From the NCBI RefSeq assembly GCF_030732095.1, contig NZ_JAVAMQ010000004.1, positions 248,001 through 312,000 on the forward strand: DNA of 64,000 nucleotides, in the 5' to 3' direction. This DNA comes from Paracoccus spongiarum (GTDB lineage: Bacteria; Pseudomonadota; Alphaproteobacteria; Rhodobacterales; Rhodobacteraceae). The translations under genes were made by a program, and so were the position numbers. Under the pieces are notes generated by a model. That model had not been told where the DNA came from. It worked only from the letters and a program-made list of their open reading frames with translations, and did no database searches. Shown one piece after another: positions 19,076 through 30,735 of this stretch; the first letter of the stretch is position 1; each line of letters starts with the position of its first letter.

Positions 19076-19130
19076 GATTTCGGGTGCTTGCCTGAGACGC
19101 GGTTCCGGCCGATGATCGCCGCGAGGCATC

Positions 19131-20618
19131 ATGGATCGGGGGCGTCGCATGCTGGATATCCTGAAATCATCGGTGGCGGCGCTGGCGCTGCTGGCCGGTG
19201 CCGCCGAGGCGCAGGACGGGATCACCCTCGGGATGGTCCTCGAGCCGCCGAACCTCGACCCGACCGGCGGCGCCGCCGCGGCCATCGACGAGATCGTCTA
19301 TGCCAATCTCTTCGAGGGGCTGACCCGCTTTGGCCCGGATGGAAGCATCCTGCCCGCGCTGGCCGCAAGCTGGGAGGCGCAGGACGAGGGCAGGGTCTAT
19401 GTCTTCCGCCTGCAGCCAGGCGTCACCTTCCATGACGGTGCCGCCTTCGACGCCGAGGATGTGGTCTTCTCGCTGGATCGCGCGCGCGCGGACGATTCGA
19501 CCAATGCCCAGAAGGTCCTGTTCGAGGGCATCGAGACGGTCGAAGCGGTCGATCCGCAGACCGTGCGCGTGACGCTGCGGGCGGCGGACGGCAATTTTCC
19601 CTTCAAGATGGCCTGGGGTGACGCGGTGATGGTCGACGCGGCCAGCGCCGCCGACCTGGCCACGAAGCCGGTCGGCACCGGACCGTTCCGCTTCGGGCAA
19701 TGGGTGCAGGGCGACCGGGTCGTGCTGGAGGCCTTTGACGGCTACTGGGGCGAAAAGCCCGCCCTGAAGACCGCCACCTTCCGTTTCATCAGCGACCCCA
19801 CGGCCGCCTTCGCGGCGATGATGGCGGGCGATGTCGATGCCTTCCCGAACTTTCCCGCGCCCGAGGTGCTGCCGCAGTTCGAGGCCGATCCGCGCTTCAG
19901 CGTCATCATCGGCACGACCGAGGGCGAGACGATCCTGGCGATGAACAACAGCCGCCCGCCGCTGGACGACCTGCGGGTCCGCAAGGCGATTGCCCATGCG
20001 ATCAACCGGCAGGACATCATCGAGGGGGCGATGTTCGGCTATGGCACGCCGATCGGCAGCCATTTCGCGCCGCATCACCCCGATTACGTCGATCTCGTCG
20101 ACCGCTCGGCCTTCGATCCGGCGCTGGCCAAGCAGGCGCTGGCCGAGGCGGGGGCGGGGCCGATCCGGCTGCGGCTGGCGTTGCCGCCGCCCGCCTATGC
20201 CCGCCGCGGCGGCGAGATCATCGCGGCGCAGCTGCGCGGGGTGGGCATCGAGACCGAGATCACCAACATGGAATGGGCGCAGTGGCTGGAGACGGTGTTC
20301 AAGGGCGGCGATTTCGACCTGACCATCGTCAGCCATACCGAGCCGCTGGACATCGATATCTATGCCCGGCCCGATTACTATTTCAGATACGCCCGGCCCG
20401 ACTTCGTCGCGCTGATGGACCGGCTGAAATCCGCGACCGCGCCCGACCAGCGCAGCGCCCTGTATCGCGAGGCCCAGCAGATGATTGCCGAGGATTACGT
20501 CAACGCCTTCCTGTTCCAACTGGCCAAGACGGGCGTGGCCGATGCGCGGATCGAGGGGCTGTGGCAGAACGCGCCGACCCAGGCCAACGACCTGACCGGG
20601 GTGCGCTGGACCGAATGA
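19131..20618 (+). CDS. ABC transporter substrate-binding protein, family 5 (peptide type)
   Basis: 495 residues from ATG at 19131 (GAGG four bases upstream); ATG at 19149 is also plausible and gives a cleaner signal peptide ending AGAAEA. The mature protein begins QDGITLGMVLEPPNLDPTGG, and VYVFRLQPGVTFHDGAAFDA is the family 5 signature. AIAHAINRQDIIEG lies in the third lobe. Such proteins bind oligopeptides, nickel complexes or opines in the periplasm. No permease or ATPase genes are adjacent, so it is an orphan binding protein here. Confidence 0.88.
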   Translation: MDRGRRMLDILKSSVAALALLAGAAEAQDGITLGMVLEPPNLDPTGGAAAAIDEIVYANLFEGLTRFGPDGSILPALAASWEAQDEGRVYVFRLQPGVTFHDGAAFDAEDVVFSLDRARADDSTNAQKVLFEGIETVEAVDPQTVRVTLRAADGNFPFKMAWGDAVMVDAASAADLATKPVGTGPFRFGQWVQGDRVVLEAFDGYWGEKPALKTATFRFISDPTAAFAAMMAGDVDAFPNFPAPEVLPQFEADPRFSVIIGTTEGETILAMNNSRPPLDDLRVRKAIAHAINRQDIIEGAMFGYGTPIGSHFAPHHPDYVDLVDRSAFDPALAKQALAEAGAGPIRLRLALPPPAYARRGGEIIAAQLRGVGIETEITNMEWAQWLETVFKGGDFDLTIVSHTEPLDIDIYARPDYYFRYARPDFVALMDRLKSATAPDQRSALYREAQQMIAEDYVNAFLFQLAKTGVADARIEGLWQNAPTQANDLTGVRWTE

Positions 20619-20656
20619 GGGCGCGGCGCCGGCCCCCCGGCCTGCGCCACGACCCG

Positions 20657-21946
20657 TCAGCCGGAGGCGCCGACCCCGCGCGACTTGGCGCGCAGGTCGA
20701 AGACCCCGTAGGCCGCGACCACGAGGAAACACAGCGCCGGCACGAGATACGAGGTGGCGGCCCCCCGCGCATCCATCACCGCGCCATGCACCAGCGGCAT
20801 CAGCGCGCCGCCAAGGATGGCCATGACCAGCCCGGCCGCGCCGAACTTGGTGTCCTCACCGAGGCCATGCAGCGCGATCCCGTAGATCGTCGGGAACATC
20901 AGCGACAGGCAGGCCGACAGCGCGACCACCGCCCAGACCCCCGCCATGTTCGGGCTGGACACCGCGAACAGGCACAGCGCCGTGCCCGCCAGCGCCATCG
21001 CCGCCAGCAGCATCGCCGGGCGCAGGAAGCCCATCAGCCAGACCATCACGAAGCGCGAGATCAGGAACACGATCAGGCTGGCCTGCAGATACCAGCCCGC
21101 CTGCGCCTCGTTGCCGCCGATGGCGGCCATGACGTACTGGATGGTGAAGGTCCAGACGCAGGTCTGCGCGGCCACGTTGAAGAACTGCGCGACGACGCCG
21201 AAGACATAGTGGCGATTGGCCAGAAGCCGGCGCAGCGTGGCGGTGAAATGCACCTCGTGGTCGGTCTCCAGCCGGACCTCGGCCTCGGTCGGCATGCGGA
21301 TCAGCGCGATGGCGATCCAGATCGCCAGAAGCACGAAGGCAAAGCCGACATAGGGGACCATCACGGCCTGCAATTCGCCCTGCTGCACCGCGCGCAGCGC
21401 CTCGGGTGCCATCGCGGCGCGTTCCTCGGCCGAGGCGGTGTTCAGCCGGGGCAGGATCAGCGTGGCGGCCAGCAGCACGCCGATATTGGTGCCGACCGGG
21501 TTGAACGCCTGCGCGAAGTTCAGCCGGCGGGTGGCGTTCGCCTCGGGTCCCATCGCGATCACGAAGGGGTTGGCCGAGGTTTCAAGGATCGACAGCCCGC
21601 CCGCCAGCAGGAACAGCGCGGCGAGAAAGAAGCCGAAGGTCATCGCCTACGCGGCGGGGTAGAACATGAACGCGCCGCAGATCGCGCAGCCCAGCCCGAC
21701 CCGCACGCCGGTCTTGTAGGAAAAGCGTCGGTTGATGAAGGCCGCGGGCAGGGCCAGCAGGAAATAGGCCCCGTAATAACAGAACTGCACGAAGGACGCC
21801 TGAAGCGTGCTCATCGAGAAGATCCGCGAAAACACCTGCACCAGCGGATCGGTCATGTTCGCCGCGATTCCCCAGGCGGCAAAGCAGGTTACCAGGATCA
21901 CGAAGGGCAGCAACATCCCCTCATGCACAAAACGACGTTCCGACAT
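20657..21946 (-). pseudogene. FucP-type sugar:H+ symporter interrupted by one amber codon
   Basis: Two open segments in the same frame together make a full-length major-facilitator permease of the FucP (L-fucose:H+ symporter) group, about 429 codons. The 5' part (ATG 21946, with GGAGGAG upstream) ends GAFMFYPAA, then TAG at 21649-21647. The frame resumes AMTFGFFLAALFLLAGG and continues with the family signature ETSANPFV and the NFAQAFNPVGTNIG loop. No other stop or frameshift is seen, and the second part keeps clean transmembrane segments. In E. coli FucP I recall a Glu at this place. The lesion is therefore recent, a sequencing error, or read through. Nothing in the flanks indicates which sugar is carried. 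Confidence 0.85.
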
Positions 21947-22031
21947 CCGGTCTCCTCCCTGCTGACAGGATACGGGGGGGATAATCGCATGCTTTTGCGC
22001 TAACAGCCAGAAAATGACGTTGCGGCAAACG

Positions 22032-22059
22032 AAAGGGGCGGTGCATCGCGCACCGCCCC
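22032..22059 (-). terminator. Terminator after alanine:cation symporter gene
   Basis: GGGGCGGTGC and GCACCGCCCC form a perfect 10-bp stem around a 5-base loop. On the reverse strand TTTCG follows. It lies 26 bases beyond the symporter stop and before the fucP-like gene. Confidence 0.8.
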
Positions 22060-22084
22060 CTGTCGTGTCGCCGCCCGTCCGCCG

Positions 22085-23632
<1,548 letters not shown>

Positions 23633-23657
23633 GGGATGTCGCTCCTGTTCCGTCGGT

Positions 23658-24092
23658 TCACGGCACGATGGTGACCGGCACCGGCGCAACCTGCGCCAGG
23701 GTGCCTGCGACCGATCCGAAGATGCGCGCGGAAAGGCCGGAATGCCCCATCCGCCCGATGAAGATCAGGTCCGCGCCCTGTTCCTTCGCTATCTCGCACA
23801 ATGTCTCGGCGATATGGCCGTATCTCAGCACGGTCGAGACGGTCAGACCGGTAGTGCGGGTCTGCTCGGCGACCGGCGCGATGACGACCGCCTCGGCCCG
23901 TTCCAGTTCGTCCTGCCGACGCTGGTGTCGTTCCTCGATCTCGTCGGGCGTCAGGAAACTGTAGGGAGACCATTCAAGCACATGGGCGAGAATGATCTGG
24001 TCATCATTGGTTTTCGCGATTCCGACCGCGAAATCCAGGGCGCGTCGTGACGTGTCGCTGCCGTCATATCCGACGACGATCTTTCTTGGCAT
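23658..24092 (-). CDS. Universal stress protein (UspA family)
   Basis: 144 residues, a single Usp domain. It begins KIVVGYDGSDTSRRALDFA, with the Asp that contacts adenine. The ATP-binding signature G-x2-G-x9-G-S is complete in GRMGHSGLSARIFGS. Usp proteins of this ATP-binding type help survival in starvation or low energy. GGGGGAAGG precedes the ATG. It is upstream of, and probably co-transcribed with, the alanine symporter. It is divergent from the leuA leader over about 200 bases. Confidence 0.93.
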   Translation of the reverse strand: MPRKIVVGYDGSDTSRRALDFAVGIAKTNDDQIILAHVLEWSPYSFLTPDEIEERHQRRQDELERAEAVVIAPVAEQTRTTGLTVSTVLRYGHIAETLCEIAKEQGADLIFIGRMGHSGLSARIFGSVAGTLAQVAPVPVTIVP

Positions 24093-24257
24093 CTGCCTTC
24101 CCCCGTTGTCGTTCTACTACTTTTGTCGTGTCGATGGCCCGAGCATAGACCCGGGTCCGTCGACGGAGCGAGAAAAAACATGACGGATCCGTGAATGCGC
24201 CTATAGTCCGGCATGTCCGCGGGCGCTGCTGCGCAGGACAAACTGCCGACTTTTCGC

Positions 24258-24286
24258 TTTTCAAGCCGCGCCGCGCCCTGCATATT
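24258..24286 (+). promoter_or_regulatory. Candidate sigma-70 promoter of the leuA leader
   Basis: TTTTCA (24258-24263) and CATATT (24281-24286) are 17 bases apart, each matching four of six consensus positions. The leader ATG at 24294 begins seven bases after the -10 box, so transcription may start on the ATG itself. Confidence 0.4.
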
Positions 24287-24293
24287 CCGGCCC

Positions 24294-24392
24294 ATGACCC
24301 GGATTCGCCCCGTTGCCAGCATCCCGACCCCGCGCCTGGGCGCGGCCCCGGTCGTGCAGCTCCGCGGTCTGCTGCTTCTTACGCTGCGCTGA
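24294..24392 (+). CDS. Putative leucine leader peptide of leuA
   Basis: A 32-codon reading frame ending 77 bases before leuA. It starts MTRIRPVASIP and ends QLRGLLLLTLR. Seven of 32 codons are Leu, and five of the last seven sense codons are Leu, in the order CTG CTG CTT CTT ACG CTG CGC. CTT is uncommon in the GC-rich genes around it, so the run should be sensitive to charged tRNA-Leu. The stop lies inside the first of two competing hairpins. This is the design of an attenuation leader for a leucine biosynthesis gene. No ribosome-binding site is seen; the candidate promoter would give a leaderless start. Not recognised as a named gene. Confidence 0.6.
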   Translation: MTRIRPVASIPTPRLGAAPVVQLRGLLLLTLR

Positions 24393-24442
24393 GCGGGTCT
24401 TCCGGGCCGCCGCTCAGCCAGGATCGTGCCCGGCCAGACCCG
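24388..24442 (+). promoter_or_regulatory. Competing RNA hairpins between leucine leader and leuA (candidate attenuator)
   Basis: Hairpin A: GCTGAGCGG (24388-24396) with CCGCTCAGC (24410-24418), 9 bp, overlapping the leader stop. Hairpin B: CGGGTCT (24394-24400) with AGACCCG (24436-24442), continued by CCGGGC (24402-24407) with GCCCGG (24428-24433), 13 bp with a 1x2 internal loop. A and B share bases and exclude each other. A ribosome stalled at the Leu codons (24369-24386) would cover the 5' arm of A. Neither stem is followed by a T tract, so the mechanism may not be intrinsic termination. Confidence 0.5.
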
Positions 24443-24469
24443 AACATCCCGCGTAAGAAAGACTGACCC

Positions 24470-26032
24470 ATGACCGACAAGAACCGCGTCTACATCTTTG
24501 ACACGACCCTGCGCGACGGCGAGCAATCGCCCGGCGCCACCATGTCCCACGCCGAAAAGCTGGAAATCGCCGCCATGCTGGACGAGATGGGCGTGGACAT
24601 CATCGAGGCCGGCTTCCCGATCGCCTCGGAGGGCGATTTCGCCGCCGTCAGCGAGATCGCCAGGCTGTCGCGCAACGCCGTGATCTGCGGCCTCGCCCGC
24701 GCGCAACTGCCCGATATCGACCGCTGCTGGGAGGCCGTGCGCCACGCGCGACGCCCGCGCATCCACACCTTCATCGGCACCTCGCCGCTTCACCGCGCGA
24801 TTCCCAATCTGGACATGGACCAGATGGCCGAGCGGATCGAACAGACCGTGACCCATGCCCGCAACCTCTGCGACAACGTGCAATGGTCGCCGATGGACGC
24901 GACCCGGACCGAACATGACTATCTGTGCCGGGTGGTGGAAATCGCCATCCGGGCGGGGGCGAGAACGATCAACATTCCCGACACGGTGGGCTATACCGCG
25001 CCCCGCGAAAGCGCGGATCTGATCCGGATGCTGCTGGAACGGGTGCCGGGCGCCGACGACATCATCTTCGCCACCCATTGCCACAACGATCTGGGCATGG
25101 CGACGGCCAACAGCCTTGCCGCGGTCGAGGCCGGCGCGCGGCAGATCGAATGCACCATCAACGGGCTGGGCGAACGCGCCGGCAACACCGCGCTGGAAGA
25201 GGTGGTGATGGCCATGCGGGTGCGTCACGACATCATGCCCTATGACACCGGTATCGACACGACGAAGATCATGAACCTGTCGCGGCGGGTGGCGCAGGTG
25301 TCCGGCTTTGCGGTGCAGTTCAACAAGGCGATCGTCGGCAAGAACGCCTTCCTGCACGAAAGCGGCATCCATCAGGACGGCGTGCTGAAGAATGTCGAGA
25401 CCTTCGAGATCATGCGCCCCGCCGATATCGGCCTGAACGAGACCAACATCGCGATGGGCAAGCATTCCGGCCGCGCCGCGCTGCGCGCCAAGCTGGCCGA
25501 TCTGGGCTATGAGGTGGGCGACAACCAGTTGAAGGACATCTTCGTGCGGTTCAAGGCGCTCGCCGACCGCAAGAAGGAAGTCTATGACGAGGATATCGTC
25601 GCGCTGGTGCAGGATGCCGCCGCCAATACCGGCGACGATCACCTGCAGGTCAAGCATCTGCGCGTCGTCTGCGGCAGCGACGGCCAGACCGCCGATCTGA
25701 CGATGATCGTGGATGGCGAGGAAAAGACCGTTCACGCGACCGGCGATGGCCCGGTCGATGCCTGCTTCAACGCGGTCAAGCAGATCTTCCCGCACGAGGC
25801 ACGGCTGAAGCTGTATCAGGTCCATGCCGTGACCGAGGGCACCGATGCGCAGGCCACCGTCAGCGTCCGCATGGAAGAGGACGGCCGCATCGTGAATGGC
25901 CAGGCCGCCGATACCGACACGATTTTGGCCAGCGTGAAAGCCTATGTCGGGGCGCTGAACCACCTGATCATGCGCCGCGCCCAGACCGGCCGCGACAGCG
26001 ACGCCAAGCAGATCAGCATGTATTCGCACTGA
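24470..26032 (+). CDS. leuA: 2-Isopropylmalate synthase
   Basis: 520 residues. It joins acetyl-CoA and 2-oxoisovalerate, the committed step of leucine synthesis, in the cytoplasm. The HMGL-like barrel starts YIFDTTLRDGEQSPGATM, with the Arg-Asp pair and metal ligand. FATHCHNDLGMATANS holds the HxH metal site, and NGLGERAGNTALEEV is the third signature. The C-terminal 120 residues are the regulatory LeuA dimer domain (from about VKHLRVVCGSDGQTADLT) that binds leucine for feedback. The bacterial long form has about this length. A leucine leader lies upstream. Confidence 0.97.
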   Translation: MTDKNRVYIFDTTLRDGEQSPGATMSHAEKLEIAAMLDEMGVDIIEAGFPIASEGDFAAVSEIARLSRNAVICGLARAQLPDIDRCWEAVRHARRPRIHTFIGTSPLHRAIPNLDMDQMAERIEQTVTHARNLCDNVQWSPMDATRTEHDYLCRVVEIAIRAGARTINIPDTVGYTAPRESADLIRMLLERVPGADDIIFATHCHNDLGMATANSLAAVEAGARQIECTINGLGERAGNTALEEVVMAMRVRHDIMPYDTGIDTTKIMNLSRRVAQVSGFAVQFNKAIVGKNAFLHESGIHQDGVLKNVETFEIMRPADIGLNETNIAMGKHSGRAALRAKLADLGYEVGDNQLKDIFVRFKALADRKKEVYDEDIVALVQDAAANTGDDHLQVKHLRVVCGSDGQTADLTMIVDGEEKTVHATGDGPVDACFNAVKQIFPHEARLKLYQVHAVTEGTDAQATVSVRMEEDGRIVNGQAADTDTILASVKAYVGALNHLIMRRAQTGRDSDAKQISMYSH

Positions 26033-26040
26033 TCGGTGGC

Positions 26041-27283
<1,243 letters not shown>

Positions 27284-27306
27284 TCCTGCCCGTGCGGAGG
27301 CGCTGA

Positions 27307-28248
27307 ATGGCGCGCAAGGGACCCGATTTCGCCACCCCCGTCCGGCGCGTGCTGATCGCGCTGCTGGCGATCATGCTGATTGCGCTGTTCCTGTTCTGGC
27401 GGATCGACAGCCCGCGCGCCGAACGCATGCGTATCGCCATCATCGACCGCGTGGTGCCAAGCTTCGAATGGGTTCTGGCGCCGGTCAACAAGGCCAGCCA
27501 GATGATCGCGGGCTTCCAGTCCTATGCCCGCATCTACGAGCAGAACCAGGAACTGCGGCGCGAGTTGCAGAAGATGCAGGCCTGGCGCGAGGCCGCCGTG
27601 CAGCTGGAGCAGGAGAATTCCAAGCTACTGGCCCAGAACAACGTCCGCATCGATCCAGCCCTGACCAGCGTGACCGCGCTGGTCACCGTGGACAGCGGCT
27701 CGGCCTTCCGGCAATCGGTCCTGATCAATGTGGGCGCCCGCGACGGCATCGTGGACGGCTGGGCGACGATGGACGGGCTGGGCCTCGTCGGCCGGATCTC
27801 GGGCGTGGGCCAGCGCACCAGCCGGGTGGTGCTGCTGACCGATCCCTCGTCGCGCATCCCGGTCACCATCCAGCCCTCGGGCGACCGGGCGCTGCTGACC
27901 GGCGACAACACCTCGCTGCCGGTGCTGGACTTCATCGAAAGCCTCGAGGATGTCCGCCCGGGCGACCGCGTGGTGACCTCGGGCGACGGCGGCGTGTTCC
28001 CGCCGGGACTGCTGGCCGGGCAGGTGGTGCAGGGCAGCGACGGCCGGATGCGCCTGCGCATGGCCGCCGATTACAGCCGGCTGGAATTCCTGCGGGTGCT
28101 GCGCTCGCACCCGGCCGAGAATGTCGTGGATGCCGGCACGATCATCACCCCCGGCGATCAGGGTCCGATCGGCCCGCAACTGCCGACCTCGCCCGTCGAG
28201 GCCGCGCAGGCCGCCGATCCGCTGGCAGCCGGCGGCGACAATGATTGA
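27307..28248 (+). CDS. mreC: Rod shape-determining protein MreC
   Basis: 313 residues: a short cytoplasmic N-terminus, one membrane segment (residues about 13-31, VLIALLAIMLIALFLFW), a coiled coil at about 75-110 (EQNQELRRELQKMQAW), then the beta-barrel domain with LINVGARDGIVDGWA and RVVLLTDPSSRIPVTI. The Pro/Ala-rich tail is about 30 residues. MreC links the MreB filament to PBP2 in the periplasm and stimulates it. The mreD start lies inside its last eight bases. Confidence 0.95.
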   Translation: MARKGPDFATPVRRVLIALLAIMLIALFLFWRIDSPRAERMRIAIIDRVVPSFEWVLAPVNKASQMIAGFQSYARIYEQNQELRRELQKMQAWREAAVQLEQENSKLLAQNNVRIDPALTSVTALVTVDSGSAFRQSVLINVGARDGIVDGWATMDGLGLVGRISGVGQRTSRVVLLTDPSSRIPVTIQPSGDRALLTGDNTSLPVLDFIESLEDVRPGDRVVTSGDGGVFPPGLLAGQVVQGSDGRMRLRMAADYSRLEFLRVLRSHPAENVVDAGTIITPGDQGPIGPQLPTSPVEAAQAADPLAAGGDND

Positions 28249-28780
28249 GGGGCCGGGCCGGCGGATGCTGCTGGGCACGGCGCTGTTCCTGCTGTGCATG
28301 GCGCTGCTGATCCTGCTGCGCCTGCTGCCGCTGTCCAGCGGGATGACCGGCTGGCCCGGCCCGGATCTGGGGCTGGCGCTGACCTTTGCCTGGGTGCTGC
28401 GCCGGCCCGACCAGATCCCGGCACTGGCCATCGCGCTGGCTTTCCTGGTCGAGGATCTGCTGCTGCTGCGCCCGATCGGGCTGTGGGCGGCGCTGATGCT
28501 GCTGGCGACCGAGGCCGCACGGCTGCGTGAACCCCGTTGGCGCGACCAGCCATTCATGGTTGAATGGCTGCGTGTCGCGATGCTGATCGGGGCGATGACG
28601 CTGGCCAACCGCCTGGTGTTGCTGATCTCGCTGATGCCCGTGCCCGCCCTGGGGCAGGTGCTTCTGCAATATCTGGCGACCCTGGCGGCCTATCCGCCGG
28701 TCGTCTTCGCGGCGCGCTGGCTGATCGGCCTGCGCCGCTCTGGCCATGGTGGTGCCGACGTGACGAGACAGGTCCGATGA
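28241..28780 (+). CDS. mreD: Rod shape-determining membrane protein MreD
   Basis: 179 residues from ATG at 28241, overlapping the mreC end by eight bases. About five hydrophobic segments are seen, for example MLLGTALFLLCMALLILLRL and VLLQYLATLAAYPPVVFAAR. Primary sequence is poorly conserved in this family, so the call rests on size, membrane pattern and place between mreC and mrdA. Its stop overlaps the mrdA start as ATGA. Confidence 0.88.
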   Translation: MIEGPGRRMLLGTALFLLCMALLILLRLLPLSSGMTGWPGPDLGLALTFAWVLRRPDQIPALAIALAFLVEDLLLLRPIGLWAALMLLATEAARLREPRWRDQPFMVEWLRVAMLIGAMTLANRLVLLISLMPVPALGQVLLQYLATLAAYPPVVFAARWLIGLRRSGHGGADVTRQVR

Positions 28781-30723
28781 AAAAGGTCGAGCGTGAGACG
28801 CAGGACGGGGTCCGAAAGCTGGGTCGGCGCGGACTGCTGCTGGCCGGCATCCAGCTGGGCGTGGTCACGACGCTGGCCCTGCGGCTGCGGTCGATGCAGC
28901 TTGAGCATGCCGAGGAATACCGGATGCTGGCCGACGGCAACTCGATCAAGATCCGGCTGCTGCCGCCGGCCCGCGGGCTGATCCACGACCGCAACGGGCT
29001 GGTGATCGCGGGCAACGAACAGAATTACCGCGTCACCCTGACCCGCGAAGAGGCGGGCGGCGAGGTCGAGCCGGTGCTGCGCCGCCTGTCGCGTCTCATC
29101 CCGATCAGCGAGGCGCGCATGGCCGAGCTTCTGGAAGAATTTTCCAGGCGCAGCGCGATCACCCCCATCGTCATTGCCGACCGGCTGACCTGGGAACAGT
29201 TCGGCTCGATCGCGGTGAACGCACCCGCGCTGGCCGGAGTGACGCCGGAATCCGGGCTGTCGCGTGCCTATCCGCGCGGCGGCGACCTGGCGCATGTCAT
29301 GGGTTATGTCGGCCCCGTCTCCGACTACGACCTGTCGAAGATCGAGGATCCCGACCCGGTGCTGATGCTGCCCGAATTCCAGCTGGGCAAGATCGGCGTC
29401 GAGGCCAAGCTGGAAGAGGTGTTGCGCGGCCGTGCCGGCGCCCGCCGGGTCGAGGTGAACAGCGCCGGCCGCGAGATGCGCGAACTGGGCCGGCAGGAGG
29501 GCGAGCAGGGCGCCACCGTGCAACTGACCATCGACGCCCGGTTGCAGAACTACGCCGCGCAACGAATGGGCAGCGAAAGCGCCGCGGCGGTCGTGATGGA
29601 TGTCCAGACGGGCGACCTGGTGACCATCTGTTCCTCGCCCAGCTTCGATCCGAACAAGTTCGTGCGCGGCATCTCGGGGCCGGACTACCGGGCGCTGATG
29701 AACCACGACCACCGTCCGCTGGCCGACAAGACCGTGCAGGGCGTCTACCCGCCCGGCTCGACCTTCAAGATGGTGACGCTGCTGGCCGGGCTGGAATCGG
29801 GGCTGATCAACGCGAATTCCCGCTTTTTCTGCCCCGGATCCACCGAGGTCGGCGGGCGTCGCTTTCACTGCTGGCGGCGCGGCGGCCACGGCACCATGAA
29901 TGCCATCCAGAGCCTCGAGCAAAGCTGCGACGTCTATTATTACGAGCTGTCGCAGCGCATCGGAATCGACCGCATCGGCGCGATGGCCCGGCGCCTGGGC
30001 ATCGGGGTGCGCCACGAACTGCCGATGTCGGCGGTGGCCGAGGGCATCGCCCCGGACCGCGACTGGAAGCGGCAGCGTTACGATCAGGCCTGGCAGATCG
30101 GCGACAGCCTGAACGCTTCGATCGGGCAGGGCTATGTGCTGGCCTCGCCGCTGCAACTGGCGGTGATGACGGCCCGCATCGCCTCGGGCCGCGCGGTGGC
30201 GCCGCGGCTGGTGCGCGCGATCGACGGCGTGCCGCAGCCGATCCCCGAGGCGGCCGAACTCGGGCTGGACAGGACGAACCTGAACCTTGCCCGCGCCGGC
30301 ATGGAGGCGGTCATGAATGGCGGACAGGGCACCGCGCGCCGCTCGCGGATCGAGCGGGAGGAATGGCGCATGGCCGGCAAGACCGGCACCAGCCAGGTGC
30401 GCAACATCACCGCCGCAGAGCGGGCGCGCGGCGTCGTCTCGAACGAACAGCTGCCCTGGAACCGCCGCGATCACGCGCTGTTCGTCTGCTACGCGCCCTA
30501 CGAGGCGCCGCGCTATGCGGTATCGGTGGTGGTCGAACATGGCGGCGGCGGATCGACGGCCGCCGCGCCCATCGCGCGCGACATCCTGCTGTTCGCGCTG
30601 GCGGGCGGGCTGCCGCCGCTGGACGCCGTGCCCTCCGATCAGCGCGCCGCGCTGGAGGAACGCCACAACGCCATGCAGCTCTATACCCCCGAGCCGCCGA
30701 AGCCCGGCCGGACGCGGGCCTGA
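28777..30723 (+). CDS. mrdA: Penicillin-binding protein 2 (elongasome transpeptidase)
   Basis: 648 residues from ATG at 28777. One N-terminal membrane anchor (about 20-38) is followed by the pedestal domain (PARGLIHDRNGLVIAGN) and the transpeptidase. The catalytic SxxK is STFK with Ser at about residue 328, SxN-type SCD in LEQSCDVYYYE, and KTGT in GKTGTSQV near 534. It cross-links new peptidoglycan during lateral growth, working with RodA. The length is typical. mreD and rodA flank it closely. Confidence 0.96.
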   Translation: MKKVERETQDGVRKLGRRGLLLAGIQLGVVTTLALRLRSMQLEHAEEYRMLADGNSIKIRLLPPARGLIHDRNGLVIAGNEQNYRVTLTREEAGGEVEPVLRRLSRLIPISEARMAELLEEFSRRSAITPIVIADRLTWEQFGSIAVNAPALAGVTPESGLSRAYPRGGDLAHVMGYVGPVSDYDLSKIEDPDPVLMLPEFQLGKIGVEAKLEEVLRGRAGARRVEVNSAGREMRELGRQEGEQGATVQLTIDARLQNYAAQRMGSESAAAVVMDVQTGDLVTICSSPSFDPNKFVRGISGPDYRALMNHDHRPLADKTVQGVYPPGSTFKMVTLLAGLESGLINANSRFFCPGSTEVGGRRFHCWRRGGHGTMNAIQSLEQSCDVYYYELSQRIGIDRIGAMARRLGIGVRHELPMSAVAEGIAPDRDWKRQRYDQAWQIGDSLNASIGQGYVLASPLQLAVMTARIASGRAVAPRLVRAIDGVPQPIPEAAELGLDRTNLNLARAGMEAVMNGGQGTARRSRIEREEWRMAGKTGTSQVRNITAAERARGVVSNEQLPWNRRDHALFVCYAPYEAPRYAVSVVVEHGGGGSTAAAPIARDILLFALAGGLPPLDAVPSDQRAALEERHNAMQLYTPEPPKPGRTRA

Positions 30724-30735
30724 GGGAGGCGGGCG

